A stretch of DNA of 47,358 bases from Cardiobacterium sp963553325 (GTDB lineage Bacteria; Pseudomonadota; Gammaproteobacteria; Cardiobacteriales; Cardiobacteriaceae), in assembly GCA_963553325.1 (NCBI GenBank), contig CAUVOF010000005.1:1-47358 (forward strand). The letters are read 5' to 3'. Made by a program: the position numbers and the translations under genes. Below the pieces are notes generated by a model. That model had not been told where the DNA came from, ran no database searches, and saw nothing but the letters and a program-made list of their open reading frames with translations. How positions within the stretch are numbered: position 1 is the stretch's first letter; each line of letters begins with the position of its first letter. Of the stretch, positions 1-7,951 are shown piece after piece.

Positions 1-2
1 TG

Positions 3-1136
3 CCCATCCTCACCCGCCTCATCGAAAGCGAACAAAAAGGCAAACGCCCGCGCGCCCTCATCCTCACGCCAACGCGCGAACTCGCCATGCAGGTGCATGA
101 GCAAGTGCGTAAATACGGCAAAGAACTCAAATGGTTATTTTCCGTACCGCTGGTTGGCGGTGCGCCCTACGGCGGACAAATCCGCGCCCTGAAAAAAGGC
201 GTGCAAATCATCATCGCCACCCCCGGCCGCCTGCTCGACCACCTGCGCGACGAGCGCATCGATTGCAGCGCGCTCGATATGCTCGTGCTTGACGAAGCCG
301 ACCGCATGCTCGATATGGGTTTTGCCGAGGACATCAACGCCATCATCGAAGCGCTGCCGGAAAGTCGCCAGACCATCATGTCCTCTGCCACCTGGGACGG
401 CGCGGTCGGCAAAATCGCCCGCCGCTACACGCATGAGCCGGAGCGTATCGCCATCAAAGTGGAAAGCGCGCACATCGAAGAAAAAGTCTATTTCTGCGAC
501 AACGCCGAGCATAAAAACCAAATTCTTGAGCATCTCGTCGCCGACCCGGAAATGGGGCAAGTCATCATCTTCGCCGCCACCAAGCGCAGCAGCGAAGAAA
601 TCGCCGATACCCTGCGCGACAACGGCTTCCGCGCCCGCTACTTGCACGGCGACCTGCCACAGGTCAAACGCAACCGTATCGTCGAAGACTTGCGCAAGGG
701 CAAATGCGACATTTTGGTCGCAACCGACGTCGCCGCGCGCGGCATTGACGTTCCTGCCATCAGCCACGTCATCAACTACGACCTGCCGCGCCAAGTGGAA
801 GACTACGTGCATCGCATCGGCCGCAGCGGTCGCGCTGGCCGCACCGGCATCGCCATCAACCTCTGTAGCCTCGCAGACCGCAGCCAGCTTTCCGCCATCA
901 CCCGTTATCTGGAGAGGAAAATCGAAGAGCACCGCATCGCCGGGCTGGAGCCGAAAATCACCAGCAAGCCGAAGCCAAAAAGCAAACCGGGGAAAAAATT
1001 CCGTGGTGCGCCGGGCAAAAACTACGGCAAGGCGGACGGCAAGAAATTCGATGGCAAACGCGGCGGTGGTAGCAAAAAACCGTTCGCCGAGCGCAAAGGC
1101 GGCGAACGCAACTTCCGCAAGGGCAACCGCTTCTAA
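3..1136 (+). CDS. DEAD-box ATP-dependent RNA helicase (5' end outside window)
   Basis: ATP-dependent RNA helicase that remodels RNA or RNP in the cytoplasm. The reading frame is open from base 3 and runs in from the left, so motifs Q and I (Walker A) are missing from view. In order one sees motif Ia PTRELA, GG, Ib TPGR, motif II DEAD, motif III SAT, the C-terminal RecA lobe with ARGID (motif V), and HRIGRSGRAGR (motif VI, Ser in place of the usual Thr). About 60 residues of Lys/Gly/Arg-rich tail follow, typical of an RNA-tethering extension. The tail and overall pattern resemble the RhlE/SrmB group, but the subfamily cannot be fixed from this fragment, so no symbol is given. A strong terminator follows the stop. 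Confidence 0.95.
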   Translation, partial: PILTRLIESEQKGKRPRALILTPTRELAMQVHEQVRKYGKELKWLFSVPLVGGAPYGGQIRALKKGVQIIIATPGRLLDHLRDERIDCSALDMLVLDEADRMLDMGFAEDINAIIEALPESRQTIMSSATWDGAVGKIARRYTHEPERIAIKVESAHIEEKVYFCDNAEHKNQILEHLVADPEMGQVIIFAATKRSSEEIADTLRDNGFRARYLHGDLPQVKRNRIVEDLRKGKCDILVATDVAARGIDVPAISHVINYDLPRQVEDYVHRIGRSGRAGRTGIAINLCSLADRSQLSAITRYLERKIEEHRIAGLEPKITSKPKPKSKPGKKFRGAPGKNYGKADGKKFDGKRGGGSKKPFAERKGGERNFRKGNRF

Positions 1137-1164
1137 ACACCACATTCAGCGCTTGCGCAAGGAA

Positions 1165-1191
1165 AACGCCACCTTTGGGGTGGCGTTTTTT
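1165..1191. terminator. Bidirectional rho-independent terminator, helicase gene / recN
   Basis: A 9-bp perfect stem (AACGCCACC / GGTGGCGTT) with a 5-base loop is followed by a T run on the plus strand and by an A-run-derived T tract on the minus strand. It lies between the convergent helicase and recN genes and reaches the recN stop codon, so it can serve both. Confidence 0.85.
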
Positions 1192-2908
1192 ATGGTGCGT
1201 TTCGCGGTGATGAAGTTGTTTTTTCAGCGCGAGCGCTTGCCCATACTTTGCTGGCAAGCATGGCGCGCGCGTGCTCGCGGCTGGTGTCGCTGTCGGCGCT
1301 GCCGAGCATGCGTGCGATTTCGCTGATGCGCGCTTCGTCATCGAGGGCGGTTACACGGGTTTGCGTTTGTTTGCCGTCGCTGTGTTTTTCGATGCGGTAG
1401 TGCGCGTCGGCGTAGGCAGCGACTTGCGGCAGGTGGGTGATGCACAGCACCTGCCGGCTTTGCCCGAGGGTGTGCAGCAGGCGGCCGATGGTATCGGCGA
1501 CTTCGCCACCGATGCCGGTGTCGATTTCGTCGAAGATGATGGTCGGCGGCGGGGTCGGGGTTTCGTCCAGGCAGGCGACTTCGATGGCGAGGCTGACGCG
1601 CGAGAGTTCGCCACCGGAGGCGACTTTGGCGAGCGGTTGCAGGGTCTGTCCGGGGTTGGCGCAGAGGGTGTAGGTGATGTCGTCGCTGCCGTGTGCGGCC
1701 GGGCGCGCGGCGGGCTGGACGTCGATGGCGAAGGTGGCTTTTTCCATGCCGAGTTGGCGTATCCATTGTTCGACGTCGCGCGCAAGCGCCGGGGCGGCTT
1801 TTTGTCGCGCGGCGCTGAGGGCGGAGGCTTTGGCGTGGTAATCCGCTTCGGCTGTCTGGCAGGCGGCTTCGAGTTCGCTGCCGCTTTGGTTTTTTTGTGC
1901 AAGCGTTTGGTGCTCGGCGGCGAGCTTCTGCCAGTGCGCGGGCAGTTGGCCGGGGTCGACGTGGTGTTTGCGCGCCAATGCGTGCAGGGCGCTCATCCGT
2001 GCTTCGGTTTCGGCCAGCGCTTCGGGGTCGTGCTCAATTTTGTTCAGTTGTTTGCCGAGGGCGTCGCTCGCCTCGCTTAGGTACACGGCGCTTTGTTCGA
2101 GCAGTTCGGCGGTTTCGCGGTAGTTGTCGTGGATGGCGGCGAGGTGTTCAGCTTCGCGCTGGGCGTAGCGCAGGGCGCTTTGCAGGTTGTTGTCGCCTTC
2201 GCTCAGTTGTGCGGCGAGGCGGTTGCCGCTGGCAAGGATTTGGTCGGCGCTGGCGAGCAGGGTCTGCCGCGCGGCGAGTTCGTCGAATTCGCCGTCTTGT
2301 GGCGCGAGTTGTTCGATTTCGTCGAGCTGGTAGGCGAGCAGGGCGAGGCGTTCTTCGTCGCTCGTGCGCGCGGCCTGCCAGGCTTCGCGTTCTTTTTCGA
2401 GTTGCTGCCAGTGGCGGTAGGCGTCGGCGCAGGCGGCAAGCTGGTCGCGATGCCCGGCGTAGCGGTCGAGGCGGCGGCGCTGTTCGTCGTTTTTCAAAAG
2501 CGCTTGGTTGTGGTGCTGACCGTGGATGTTTACCAGGGTGGCGGCGAGGGTTTTGAGTTTGCCGCCGGTGATGGTTTGGTCGTTTATCCAGGCTTTGCTG
2601 CCGCCGTCGCGCAGGGTGCGACGGATGACGGCCTGGCCGGGGTTGTCCGGGTCGTCGAGGCCGTCTTCGGCGAGGGTGTGTTGGTGGGCGCTGCTGAGCG
2701 CGCTGAAGGTAGCGCTGACGGTGGCGCGGCTCTGTCCGTGGCGGATGCTGCTGGCGTCGGCGCGTTCGCCGAGGACAAGGCCGAGCGCGTCGATGAGGAT
2801 GGATTTGCCCGCGCCGGTTTCGCCGGTGAGGACGTTGTAGCCGGGACGGAAGGGGATTTCGCTGTGTTCGATGATGGCGATTTGGTCGATGGTGAGTTGT
2901 TCGAGCAT
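1190..2908 (-). CDS. recN: DNA repair protein RecN
   Basis: SMC-like ATPase that acts at double-strand breaks during recombinational repair. The 572-residue product (E. coli RecN 553) has Walker A GETGAGKS at residues 29-36. A long helical coiled-coil middle rich in Glu, Gln and Ala follows. The C-terminal half carries the ABC-type signature ASGGELSRVSLAIEV and Walker B IIFDEIDTGIGG. The gene starts 3 bases downstream of the nadK stop on the same strand, so the two are probably cotranscribed; nadK-recN adjacency is also seen in enterobacteria. The stop codon lies inside the shared terminator hairpin. No anomaly was seen. Confidence 0.97.
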   Translation of the reverse strand: MLEQLTIDQIAIIEHSEIPFRPGYNVLTGETGAGKSILIDALGLVLGERADASSIRHGQSRATVSATFSALSSAHQHTLAEDGLDDPDNPGQAVIRRTLRDGGSKAWINDQTITGGKLKTLAATLVNIHGQHHNQALLKNDEQRRRLDRYAGHRDQLAACADAYRHWQQLEKEREAWQAARTSDEERLALLAYQLDEIEQLAPQDGEFDELAARQTLLASADQILASGNRLAAQLSEGDNNLQSALRYAQREAEHLAAIHDNYRETAELLEQSAVYLSEASDALGKQLNKIEHDPEALAETEARMSALHALARKHHVDPGQLPAHWQKLAAEHQTLAQKNQSGSELEAACQTAEADYHAKASALSAARQKAAPALARDVEQWIRQLGMEKATFAIDVQPAARPAAHGSDDITYTLCANPGQTLQPLAKVASGGELSRVSLAIEVACLDETPTPPPTIIFDEIDTGIGGEVADTIGRLLHTLGQSRQVLCITHLPQVAAYADAHYRIEKHSDGKQTQTRVTALDDEARISEIARMLGSADSDTSREHARAMLASKVWASARAEKTTSSPRNAP

Positions 2909-2911
2909 GGT

Positions 2912-3790
2912 TTATCCGTGGCTGTCTTCGGGGGCGATGCCCCAGTTGAGTTTGGCGCGCAGGCGGTCCTGGAAGTGGTAGTTTTCCGGGTGCAACACCG
3001 GCAGCGGGATGCCGGCGCGGATGGTGATGCGGTCTTTTTGCAGCAGGCGGTGTTGTTGTTGGCCGTCGATGCTCAGTTGTGCGCCGCCGGATTTGGCACC
3101 GGGGGTGATGGTGATGGTGCTGCTCGCGTCGATGACCACCGGGCGCTGGGTGAGTGTGTGCGGGCAGATGGGGACGACGAGGCTGACCGGCAGATTCGGC
3201 TCGATGATGGGGCCGCCGGCGGCGAGGGCGTAGGCGGTGGAACCGGTTGGGGTGGCGATGATGAGGCCGTCGGCGCGGTAGTGGCTGAGGTAGCGGTCGT
3301 GGGTATAGACGTCCAGCTCTATCATTTGCGCTTTGCTGTTGCGGATGACGGCGTCGTTGATGGCGAGATGCTCGCTGCTGCCGTCGCGGCTGTCGATGGT
3401 AACGCGCAGGGTGTGGCGCTGTTCGCAGTGGTAATGCCCGGCGAGGATGCGGTCGAGTTCGGCGGCAAGGTCGTCGAGGGTGAGGTCGGCAAGGAAGCCA
3501 AGGCGGCCGGTGTGGATGCCAATCAGCGGGATTTGTCGGTCAATCAGCGCGCGGCTGGCGTAGAGAAAGGTGCCGTCGCCACCGATGACGATGCACAAGT
3601 CCACGTCGTCCCAGTCGCTGATGGGGCGGGCGGCGGGGGCGTTTTGGTATTCGGGCGGGACGGTGTCGGGGTCGAGGCTGTAGCGCAGGTCGCGTTGTTC
3701 GAGGACGGCGAGGGTGCGGGCGAGTGCGTCCTGCACGCGGATGGCGCCGAGTTTGCCGATGATGCCAATGTGGTGGAAGTTCTGAGGCAT
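2912..3790 (-). CDS. nadK: NAD kinase
   Basis: Phosphorylates NAD to NADP with ATP in the cytosol, the only route to NADP. The 292-residue length matches E. coli NadK (292). The signature GGDGT is at residues 70-74, followed by the conserved NDAVIRN segment near residue 145 and a Gly-rich ATGSTAYALAAGGP-type loop (here TPTGSTAYALAAGGP). The start gives the usual short N-terminus before the Rossmann-like strand IGIIGK. It is the first gene of the nadK-recN pair and diverges from greA; a TATAAT hexamer lies about 30 bases upstream. Confidence 0.97.
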   Translation of the reverse strand: MPQNFHHIGIIGKLGAIRVQDALARTLAVLEQRDLRYSLDPDTVPPEYQNAPAARPISDWDDVDLCIVIGGDGTFLYASRALIDRQIPLIGIHTGRLGFLADLTLDDLAAELDRILAGHYHCEQRHTLRVTIDSRDGSSEHLAINDAVIRNSKAQMIELDVYTHDRYLSHYRADGLIIATPTGSTAYALAAGGPIIEPNLPVSLVVPICPHTLTQRPVVIDASSTITITPGAKSGGAQLSIDGQQQHRLLQKDRITIRAGIPLPVLHPENYHFQDRLRAKLNWGIAPEDSHG

Positions 3791-3822
3791 GAGTTTGCGG
3801 GATGTAGCGGGAAAATGCGCGC

Positions 3823-3828
3823 ATTATA
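3823..3828 (-). promoter_or_regulatory. Candidate -10 box for nadK-recN
   Basis: Read on the minus strand this is a consensus TATAAT about 33 bases before the nadK start. No convincing -35 hexamer sits 16-18 bases further upstream, so this is only a partial promoter match. Confidence 0.35.
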
Positions 3829-3882
3829 TAGTTGGCGCGGATGAAATTCGTCCGGCAACACGGTAGAATGCGCGCCCTGATG

Positions 3883-3907
3883 AAGCCTTGCTGCGGCAAG
3901 GCTTTTT
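3883..3907 (+). terminator. Terminator-like hairpin in the greA leader
   Basis: AAGCCTTG and CAAGGCTT form an 8-bp perfect stem around a 6-base loop, directly followed by a T tract. It sits 33 bases before the greA start codon, pointing along greA. The gene to the left (nadK) is transcribed away, so no upstream gene needs terminating here. A TAGAAT hexamer at 3864-3869 could start a short leader that ends at this hairpin. Confidence 0.6.
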
Positions 3908-3939
3908 CTTATGTAAGAAATTGATAAACAGAGACTTTT

Positions 3940-4422
3940 ATGAGCGTAAAAATTCCCATGACAAAAAAAGGTGCGCAGGCTTTGCGCGCCGAATTGGAAA
4001 AGCTGAAAAGCGAAGACCGGCCGCGGGTGATTGAGGCAATCGCCGAGGCGCGCGAACACGGCGATTTGAAAGAAAACGCCGAGTACCACGCCGCACGCGA
4101 ACAGCAAGGTTTTATCGAGGGGCGCATCCGCGAGCTGGAGCATAAATTGAGCCACGCCAACGTGATTGACGTAACCACGCTGGCGCAAAACGGCAAAGTG
4201 GTTTTCGGCACCACGGTTGAGCTGGAAGACAGCGACAGCGGCGAAGAAATGACCTACAAAATCGTTGGCGAAGACGAAGCGGACATCAAAGCCGGACTGA
4301 TTTCCAACACCTCGCCCATCGCCCGCGCCCTGCTGGGCAAAGAAGAAGGCGAAACCGTTGAAGTTGCCATTCCTGGCGGCCGCAAAATGCTGGAAATCCT
4401 CGCTGTACGTTACGAAGAATAA
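3940..4422 (+). CDS. greA: Transcription elongation factor GreA
   Basis: Binds the secondary channel of RNA polymerase and stimulates cleavage of backtracked transcripts. The 160 residues match the family (158 in E. coli). The N-terminal coiled coil contains the tip motif with acidic residues, seen here as REHGDLKENAEYHAARE, which holds the catalytic Asp/Glu pair. The C-terminal FKBP-like domain ends in the segment with SPIARALLGK and GETVEVAIPGG. In many gammaproteobacteria greA follows carB; here it stands alone with its own leader hairpin and downstream terminator. The start ATG is preceded by a weak purine stretch (AGAGA). Confidence 0.97.
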   Translation: MSVKIPMTKKGAQALRAELEKLKSEDRPRVIEAIAEAREHGDLKENAEYHAAREQQGFIEGRIRELEHKLSHANVIDVTTLAQNGKVVFGTTVELEDSDSGEEMTYKIVGEDEADIKAGLISNTSPIARALLGKEEGETVEVAIPGGRKMLEILAVRYEE

Positions 4423-4432
4423 TGCCTAACGA

Positions 4433-4457
4433 AAACCCGCCTTGTTGCGGGTTTTTT
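4433..4457 (+). terminator. Rho-independent terminator after greA
   Basis: AAACCCGC / GCGGGTTT stem of 8 bp with a 6-base loop, ending in a run of T, 11 bases after the greA stop codon. Confidence 0.85.
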
Positions 4458-4500
4458 ATGGCGGCATGATGCCTTCCCCTAAAACCGACAGGAGCACCCC

Positions 4501-4896
4501 ATGACCACCCCCTTTGACCTCGTCCCGCCTGCTCACATCGCCGTCCTTGAAAATGAATTGGCGCGCTGGGCGGCGACACACCAACTCAGCATCGGCCTCA
4601 TCGCCCAAGACGACGGCACCGACATCACCGCGCGCGACTACTGCGCCAGCCGTGCCGACGGCAGCTGGCTGCAACTCATCCTCTGGGAAATCCACAGCAA
4701 CGGCAGCGTCAGCGCGCATCTCGCCCACGAAGACGCCATGCTGCACCTTGATTACATCAACGTGGAAAACCTGCGCCCCTGGCTGGATGACGCACTCGAA
4801 CTCATCGACAAATACGCCGCAGCCGGCTGGATAGCGGCCGAACACCGCCCACACATCTCGCGCCCGCTACGCGCCAGCGGACACACGCATCCCTGA
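4501..4896 (+). CDS. Hypothetical 131-residue soluble protein upstream of creC-like kinase
   Basis: I do not recognise this family. It has no signal peptide, no membrane segment and no receiver-domain motif, so it is not the missing CreB regulator. The central part (SWLQLILWEIHSNGSVSAHLAHEDAM region) looks like alternating beta strands, and the C-terminal third is helical. The start is supported by a GGAG six bases upstream of the ATG. It ends only 8 bases before the kinase start, so the two are very probably cotranscribed. Codon use matches the GC-rich neighbours. Confidence 0.75.
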   Translation: MTTPFDLVPPAHIAVLENELARWAATHQLSIGLIAQDDGTDITARDYCASRADGSWLQLILWEIHSNGSVSAHLAHEDAMLHLDYINVENLRPWLDDALELIDKYAAAGWIAAEHRPHISRPLRASGHTHP

Positions 4897-4904
4897 AAGC
4901 GGCG

Positions 4905-6308
4905 ATGAGCATCTTCGTCCGCCTCTTTCTCGTTTACGGCCTCGCCCTCACCCTTGGCGGCGTCCTGCTCCTGCGCGACGTACAACAACAAATCCGCCCC
5001 GGCATGAAAGACGTGCTGGAAGACACCCTCGCCGACAACGCCCAAACCTTCGCCGCCCTGCTCGCGCCCGCGCTGGAAAACGGCAGCATTCGCGACCCCG
5101 CCTGGCAGGCACAACTGCGCGCCCGCCTCGCCCGCCCACAAGACATCCACATCAAACAGCACCACAAAACCGCGAACCGCCAACAGCTCATCATCACCGA
5201 CGCCGCCGGCATCGTCCTCTTCCACAGCGACGCGGCGGAAACCGGCAAAGACTACAGCCGCTGGAACGACATCCTGCGCACCCTGCGCGGCCAGTACGGC
5301 GCGCGCAGCACGCACAACACCATGTACACCGCCGCCCCCGTCCACGCCACCGACGGCCGCCTGCTCGGCGTGGTCAGCCTCGGCAAACCGAGCGCCGACC
5401 TCGTCCCCTACCAACAGCGCACCGAACACGACCTGCGCCAGAGCGGCCTCCTTTACCTCGGCGCGACGCTTGCCCTCATCGCCCTGCTCACCCTGTGGAT
5501 CCGACGCAGCATCGACCGCGTCCGCCGTTACGCCACCGCGCACGCGCCCATCCCGCCCGCGCCGCGCTTCCACCTCGCCTCCGAGCTGAACCGCCTCACC
5601 GCCGCCATCGGCAAAATGCGGCGCGAACTCGAAGACCGCGCCTACGTTACCCGCTACATCGAAACCCTCACTCACGAGCTGAAAAGCCCGCTCACCGCCA
5701 TCAGCGCCAGCGCCGAACTGCTGCAAGACGACCTGCCCGCCGCCGACCGCGCCCGTTTCGCGGAAAACATTGCCCAACAAAGTGCGCGCCTGCACCGCCT
5801 CGTGCAGCGCCTGCTGCAACTGTCGCGCATCGAAAAAGAGCCCGTCCACAAACAGCCGCTTAACCTCGCCGCCCTCTGGCACAAACACCAGCGCGAACAA
5901 CAGCCGCGCCTCGCGCAAAAACACCTCGCATTGCGCCTGCTTTACAACGACGAAGCCGCGACCGAAAGCACCACCATCCCGCTCAACGCCGACCCCTTCT
6001 GGCTGGAACAGGCGCTCGCCAACCTGCTCGACAACGCCCTGCGCGAAGCGCCGGCAGACAGCACCATCACCCTTGCCATCCGCCAAACCCGCACCGAAAC
6101 CCGCCTTGCCTTGCACAATCCGACGCGCGTGCCCGTACCGGATTACGCCCTGCCGCGCCTCTTTGAGCGCTACTACACCTTGAACCGCAAAGAAAACAGC
6201 GGCCTCGGCCTGACGCTAGTCGCACAAATCGCCGAACAACACGGCGGCAGCGTGCAGGCAGAAAACCGCGACGGTGGCCTGCAAATCACCCTAACCTTGC
6301 CAAACTGA
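4905..6308 (+). CDS. creC: CreC-type sensor histidine kinase with degenerate ATP lid motif
   Basis: Membrane two-component sensor. Two membrane segments (about residues 4-22 and 181-199) enclose a periplasmic domain carrying the segment DYSRWNDILRTLRGQYGARS, almost identical to E. coli CreC as I recall it. The H-box has His257 in LTHELKSPL, and the N-box is LANLLDNAL (371-379). The G1 motif DxGxG, expected just before PDYAL, reads HNPTRVPV (404-411), so the adenine-contacting Asp and both Gly are gone; G2 SGLGL is intact. No creB or creD is nearby. Length 467 (E. coli CreC 474). It may be an impaired kinase or act mainly as a phosphatase; family assignment is good, activity is uncertain. Confidence 0.85.
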   Translation: MSIFVRLFLVYGLALTLGGVLLLRDVQQQIRPGMKDVLEDTLADNAQTFAALLAPALENGSIRDPAWQAQLRARLARPQDIHIKQHHKTANRQQLIITDAAGIVLFHSDAAETGKDYSRWNDILRTLRGQYGARSTHNTMYTAAPVHATDGRLLGVVSLGKPSADLVPYQQRTEHDLRQSGLLYLGATLALIALLTLWIRRSIDRVRRYATAHAPIPPAPRFHLASELNRLTAAIGKMRRELEDRAYVTRYIETLTHELKSPLTAISASAELLQDDLPAADRARFAENIAQQSARLHRLVQRLLQLSRIEKEPVHKQPLNLAALWHKHQREQQPRLAQKHLALRLLYNDEAATESTTIPLNADPFWLEQALANLLDNALREAPADSTITLAIRQTRTETRLALHNPTRVPVPDYALPRLFERYYTLNRKENSGLGLTLVAQIAEQHGGSVQAENRDGGLQITLTLPN

Positions 6309-6341
6309 AAACCACCCGCAAAAACACAGGAGCAACCAACC

Positions 6342-7019
6342 ATGCCAGATTACAAAGTCGAACAAGTCGGCGAAAACAAATACCGCATCTCAGAAGACCA
6401 CAGCGGCATGGGTTGCCTCTTTCTCATCATCCTCGGCGTGGTGCTGTTTAACGTTTCCGCCAAATACCTCAACGAAAACCCAACCGCGCAACAATTCCTC
6501 GCCCTGCCATTCCATCCCTGGTTCAAATGGACGCTGCTGACCGGCATCGGCCTCATAATATTTTTCTGGATACACCGCATGCTGACGCGCGAAAACGCCG
6601 CCGGGCGCAAACGCAGCCGCATCCCTTACCTGCTGCTGACAATCGCCGCCATTTGGGGCGCGGTCGGCATCATCAAAGGCATCAAATACGACTACTTCAG
6701 TACCCTCAGCATTGGCGGCGCACTGACCCTCGCCTGGGAAAACGTCAAAGCGGCGTTTTACACCGTAACCGTTTCCGGCAAAAACGTCGGCAACTTTGAC
6801 CTCTTTATGGCGATTACCAGCAGCGCGTTGCTGTTCTTCTGGGCAATCCAGCTGTGCATGGCGGTCGTGGTCTACATCCTGCGCCTCTGCCTCGGCGACG
6901 CGACAAAAGCGCGGTTTGACGCACTTGACGGCGGCGCGCTCAGCCTGAAACTGGTCATCTATACCCTCGCCACCTGGGCGCTCGCCTCTGTCGGCGGCAT
7001 CGTTTGGCTGCTGGTCTGA
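6342..7019 (+). CDS. Unknown integral membrane protein, about 5 TM segments
   Basis: A 225-residue protein with hydrophobic stretches at about 24-42, 63-79, 95-111, 150-180 and 204-224, so probably five membrane spans. A short soluble N-terminus (about 20 residues, charged) precedes the first. It is not CreD, which is about twice as long with a large periplasmic part, although it occupies the position after creC. An AGGAG lies 8 bases before the ATG, and the gap to creC is 33 bases, so cotranscription is plausible. No family was recognised. Confidence 0.7.
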   Translation: MPDYKVEQVGENKYRISEDHSGMGCLFLIILGVVLFNVSAKYLNENPTAQQFLALPFHPWFKWTLLTGIGLIIFFWIHRMLTRENAAGRKRSRIPYLLLTIAAIWGAVGIIKGIKYDYFSTLSIGGALTLAWENVKAAFYTVTVSGKNVGNFDLFMAITSSALLFFWAIQLCMAVVVYILRLCLGDATKARFDALDGGALSLKLVIYTLATWALASVGGIVWLLV

Positions 7020-7056
7020 CATAAGAAAACGGCATAAGCGCAGAACAAAACATTCT

Positions 7057-7085
7057 TTGCCGCGCCAAACCGCCTTGCCTACAAT
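7057..7085 (+). promoter_or_regulatory. Sigma-70 promoter for the amino-acid-binding protein gene
   Basis: TTGCCG (7057-7062) and TACAAT (7080-7085) are separated by exactly 17 bases, about 35 bases before the start codon at 7121. This is the clearest sigma-70 match in the window. Confidence 0.7.
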
Positions 7086-7120
7086 GCGCAGCCTTTTTAC
7101 CCAACCCATTGGAGAATCCC

Positions 7121-7894
7121 ATGAAAAAACTGCTGCTTGCTACCCTCGCGCTCGCTTTAAGCCAAGCGCACGCCGCCGAATCGCTGCTGGAGCGCATCAA
7201 CAACCACGGCACCGTTACCGTCGGCACCGAAGGCACCTACGCGCCCTTCACCTACCACGACGAGAGCGGCAAACTCACCGGTTATGACGTGGAAGTTACC
7301 CGCGCCGTCGCCGAAAAACTCGGCTTCAAAGTCGATTTCAAAGAAACTGCCTGGGATGCGATGCTCGCCGGCCTCAAGGCGGAGCGCTTCGATTTGGTCG
7401 CCAACCAGGTCGGGCTGACCACGCCGGAGCGCCGCGCCACCTTCGACAAATCCGCCGAATACAGCTATTCCGGGCCGATGGCGGTTAGCCGTGCCGACGA
7501 TGAGCGCATCAAAACCCTTGCCGACGTCAAAGGACTAAAATCGGCGCAAACCCTTTCCAGCAACTACGGCGAAATGGCGCGTGAAGCGGGCGCAGAAATC
7601 GTGCCGATTGACGGCCTGGCGCAGGCGATAGTCGTCGTGCAGCAAAAACGCGCCGACTTCACCTTCAACGACTCGCTCGCCCTGCTCGATTACATGAAGA
7701 AAAACCCGGAATCCGGCTTGCGCGTCGCCTGGCGTGCCGATGCGGACAAAAAAATCGGTTCCGGCTTTGTTGCCAACAAAGGCAACGACGAAGCACTCGC
7801 CAAAATCAGCGCAGCGGTGGAAGAGTTGCGCGCCGACGGCACGCTGAAAAAACTCGGCGAACAATTCTTCGGCGAAGACGTAAGCAAGCCATGA
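7121..7894 (+). CDS. Periplasmic amino-acid-binding protein of an ABC importer
   Basis: Captures a polar amino acid in the periplasm and hands it to an ABC permease. The start at 7121 is chosen because GGAG lies 6 bases upstream and yields a signal peptide (MKKLLLATLALALSQAHA); an in-frame TTG 12 bases earlier has no such support. The mature protein has the type II binding fold with GTEGTYAPFTYHDESGKLTG, the usual opening of cystine/glutamine-binding proteins, then AWDAMLAGLKAERFDLVANQV. It most resembles the FliY/TcyJ cystine-binding group, but the ligand cannot be read from sequence. No permease or ATPase gene follows: the next gene is convergent, so the partners must be elsewhere. Confidence 0.9.
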   Translation: MKKLLLATLALALSQAHAAESLLERINNHGTVTVGTEGTYAPFTYHDESGKLTGYDVEVTRAVAEKLGFKVDFKETAWDAMLAGLKAERFDLVANQVGLTTPERRATFDKSAEYSYSGPMAVSRADDERIKTLADVKGLKSAQTLSSNYGEMAREAGAEIVPIDGLAQAIVVVQQKRADFTFNDSLALLDYMKKNPESGLRVAWRADADKKIGSGFVANKGNDEALAKISAAVEELRADGTLKKLGEQFFGEDVSKP

Positions 7895-7910
7895 CTTGCC
7901 GCGAAGCATA

Positions 7911-7938
7911 AAAAAACCGCGCCGAAGCGCGGTTTTTT
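7911..7938. terminator. Bidirectional terminator between convergent genes
   Basis: An A run, an AAAACCGCGC / GCGCGGTTTT stem around a 4-base CGAA loop, and a T run lie between the binding-protein gene and the convergent PepSY gene; it works equally on both strands. Confidence 0.88.
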
Positions 7939-7951
7939 AATAGGGCATTTA

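Noticed and set aside
2093..3844. A 583-codon plus-strand open frame antisense to recN and nadK
   Set aside because: recN and nadK on the minus strand have full catalytic motifs; the plus-strand product is Val/Gly/Ala-rich with no recognisable domain, as expected of a shadow frame.
7109..7120. TTG start for the amino-acid-binding protein
   Set aside because: It would put four residues before a standard signal peptide and overlap the GGAG that fits the ATG at 7121.
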